DNA from: Hydractinia symbiolongicarpus
Taxonomy: Eukaryota; Cnidaria; Hydrozoa; Anthoathecata; Hydractiniidae
Reading direction: 5' to 3'
Length of the DNA stretch: 64,000 nucleotides
Assembly: GCF_029227915.1 (NCBI RefSeq)
Contig: NC_079882.1
Location: forward strand, 30,806,001 to 30,870,000
Positions 62,068-64,000 of the stretch are shown piece after piece; the first letter of the stretch is position 1, and each line of letters starts with the position of its first letter. The translations under genes were made by a program, and so were the position numbers. The notes under the pieces are model-generated. The model saw only the letters and a program-made list of their open reading frames with translations. It was not told the origin of the DNA and searched no databases.

Positions 62068-63766
62068 TCAATGTCCAAAATCACTTCAATTAAGTCTCAC
62101 AGTCAATCGTTTCATTGTTAAAAGCGATGCAACCTAGTAGAGTCAGAAAAATAACACTAAATACATGTTGGTACGAATATGTCACGCAACAGTTGTAACT
62201 CAAACGGAGTGATACCGTTACAAAGTCAATGAAATTTAGTTTTTGAAAATGTCTCTATTTCTTTAGCGCAAACTAACGGCTAGGATTTGTCCCACAGTAA
62301 AAAATGACTTATTTATCTAAATTTTTAAATGAAGCGCTACCACAGCGCCCAGTGTAATCTCTGAGTTCCAGCAACCATGTCAGGTTAAGAAGATTGTTAT
62401 TTCTTGGAGTCCAATTGGCTCATTTATCACATTTATATGTTCAAAGTTCAAAATCAGTTTAATTAAGTCCAACACTCAATCGTTTTACTGTTAAAAGCGA
62501 TGAAACCTGGTAATATCAGAAACATATCGCTAAGTACATGTTGGTACGGATATGTGACGCAACCGTTGTAGCTCAAACAGACTGATAACGTTAGAAAGTC
62601 AATGAAATGTAGTTTTTGAAACCGTGTCTATTTCTTCAGAGCGCGCTAACGTCTAGGATTGTTCCCACAGTAAAAAATGACTTATTTATCTACATTTTTT
62701 AAGTGGAAATGCTCTGTTCCAGCAATCATTTCAAATTAAGAAGAAGGTTTTTTCTTGGAGTCCAGATGTCTTATTGATCACATTTTTAGGGTCAAAGTCC
62801 AAAATCATTACAATTAAGTCCCACAGTCAATCGTTTCATTGTTAAAAGCAATGCAACCTGGTAATATCTGAAACATGTCGCTAAATACATGTTGGTACGA
62901 ATATGTGAAGCAACCGTTGTACTTCAAGCGGACGGATACCGTTAGAAACTCAGTGAAATGTAGTTTTTGAAACTCTCTCTATATCTTCAGCGCGTGCTAA
63001 CAGCTAGGATTGGTCCCACATCACAAAATGACAAATTTAACTAAATTTTTAATGAAGCGCTACCGCAGCGCCCAGTGTAATCGCTGAATTCCAGCAATCG
63101 TGTCAAATTAAGGAGAATGTTATTTCTTGGAGTCCAATTGTCTCATTCATCACATTCATAATGTCAAACTCCAAAATCAGTTCAATTAAGTCCCAGAGTC
63201 AATCGTTCCACTGCTAAAAGCGATCCAACCTGGTAATATCTGAAACATATCGCTAAATACATGTTGGTACGAATATGTGACGCAACACTTGGAACTCAAG
63301 CGGAGTGATACCGTTACAAAGTCAATGAAATTTAGTTTTTGAAAATGTCTCTATTTCTTTTCGCAAACTAACGGCTAGGATTTGTCCCACAGTAAAAAAT
63401 GACTTATTTATCTAAATTTTTAAATGAAGCGCTACCACAGCGCCCAGTGTAATCTCTGAGTTCCAGCAACCATGTCAGGTTAAGAAGAATGTTATTTCTT
63501 GGAGTCCAATTGGCTCATTTATCACATTTATATGTTCAAAGTTCAAAATCAGTTTAATTAAGTCCAACACTCAATCGTTTTACTGTTAAAAGTGATGAAA
63601 CCTGGTAATATCAGAAACATATCGCTAAGTACATGTTGGTACGCATATGTGACGCAACCGTTGTACCTCAAACAGACTGATAACGTTAGAAAGTCAATGA
63701 AATGTAGTTTTTGAAACCTTCTCTATTTCTTCAGAGCGCGCTAAAGTCTAGGATTGGTCCCGCATT

Positions 63767-63971
63767 AAAAAATGACTTATTTATCTACATTTTTTAATAA
63801 AGCAACCTGGTAATATCAGAAACATATCGCTAAGTACATGTTGGTACGGATATTTGACGCAACCGTTGTAGCTCAAACTGAATGATAACATTAGAAAGTC
63901 AATGAAATGTAGTTTTTGAAACCGTCTCTATTTCTTCAGAGCGCGCTAACGTCTAGGATTGTTCCCACAGT
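63767..63971. repeat. Half-size monomer, 205 bp, in HOR copy 2
   Basis: AACCTGG type with AACTGAATGATAACATTAG, a one-base difference from the units at 40259 and 48199. Confidence 0.92.
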
Positions 63972-64000
63972 AAAAAATGACTTATTTATCTACATTTTTT

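Larger units (their letters stand above)
1..64000. repeat. Satellite DNA array, ~373 bp monomer, 181 head-to-tail units
   Basis: The entire window is tandem repetition of one monomer family, all in the same orientation. Junctions of the form CTAGGATTGGTCCCACAG followed by an A-run and ATGRCTTATTTATCT recur 180 times. Spacing is mostly 371-373 bp, with 395, 351, 343, 291 and 205/206 bp variants. There is no non-repetitive stretch, transposon, tRNA or rRNA gene, or long open frame on either strand. Every stretch without a gene holds only this satellite. GC content is 37.5% in a 360-base stretch counted by eye. Arrays of this length with nested higher-order repeats are typical of eukaryotic centromeric or pericentromeric heterochromatin. 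That location is inference; the monomer itself I do not recognise from any named satellite family. Confidence 0.98.
61904..64000. repeat. Block K, seven-unit HOR copy 2, cut by the window edge
   Basis: Units start at 61904, 62299, 62672, 63023, 63394, 63767 and 63972; the last is only 29 bases. The offset to copy 1 is 2,420 bp. The half-size unit here is the 205 bp AAGCAACCTGG type, as in the superunit, whereas copy 1 has the 206 bp type, so one copy has exchanged its half-monomer. Confidence 0.92.

Noticed and set aside
1-64000. Identification of species or named satellite family
   Set aside because: The monomer matches nothing I can recall with certainty. A database search with the 2237-2609 monomer would decide.

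Overview
The whole 64 kb window is one uninterrupted array of AT-rich satellite DNA. I found no single-copy sequence, no credible gene, no RNA gene and no transposon. The repeat is a monomer of about 373 bp, 37.5% GC in a 360-base stretch counted by eye, repeated head-to-tail on the + strand. Using the CTAGGATTGGTCCCACAG junction as anchor, I located 180 consecutive junctions, giving 180 units plus a 29-base partial unit at the right edge. Most units are 371-373 bp. The exceptions are 365, 368, 375 and 291 bp units on the left, and a set of 395, 351, 343 and 205/206 bp units from 32.3 kb onward. Length and higher-order structure of this kind point to a eukaryotic centromeric or heterochromatic satellite. 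Nothing identifies the species. The lack of CpG depletion argues mildly for a lineage or locus with little CpG methylation.

Layout. (A) 1-8572: an 11-monomer higher-order repeat (HOR) of 4,099 bp, itself a 6-mer plus a 5-mer derived from it, present in one full copy and one rearranged copy. (B) 8573-11553: eight more divergent monomers with no HOR. (C) 11554-14160: a 3-mer HOR of 1,117 bp. (D) 14161-15273: a 3-mer whose second copy begins block E. (E) 15274 to about 24350: three copies of a 9-mer HOR (about 3,350 bp), the third lacking one monomer. (F) about 24350-29333: mosaic monomers with local one-monomer duplications and a 291 bp deleted unit. (G) 29334-32314: a 3-mer HOR of 1,118 bp. 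(H) 32315-37260: a new family of HORs (1,696, 1,325, 1,530 and 1,530 bp) carrying a near-perfect foldback insert and half-size monomers. (I) 37261 to about 52789: a superunit of 7.94 kb present twice, apparently identical apart from one 724 bp dimer, with the copies separated by a 270 bp patch that matches block A exactly. (J) 52790-59483: a mosaic of superunit pieces including a 1,141 bp tandem duplication. (K) 59484-64000: a 2,420 bp seven-unit HOR, one full copy and one partial, which also occurs inside the superunit.

There are no genes to work together. What the sequence records is repeated unequal crossing-over and conversion-like copying. Hybrid monomers have visible breakpoints, deletions fall near short internal repeats, and an inverted duplication arose once and was then spread by HOR amplification to ten sites. 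Each full monomer also keeps two dyad-symmetric elements and two copies of a decamer at roughly half-monomer spacing, which are candidate protein-binding or nucleosome-phasing elements.
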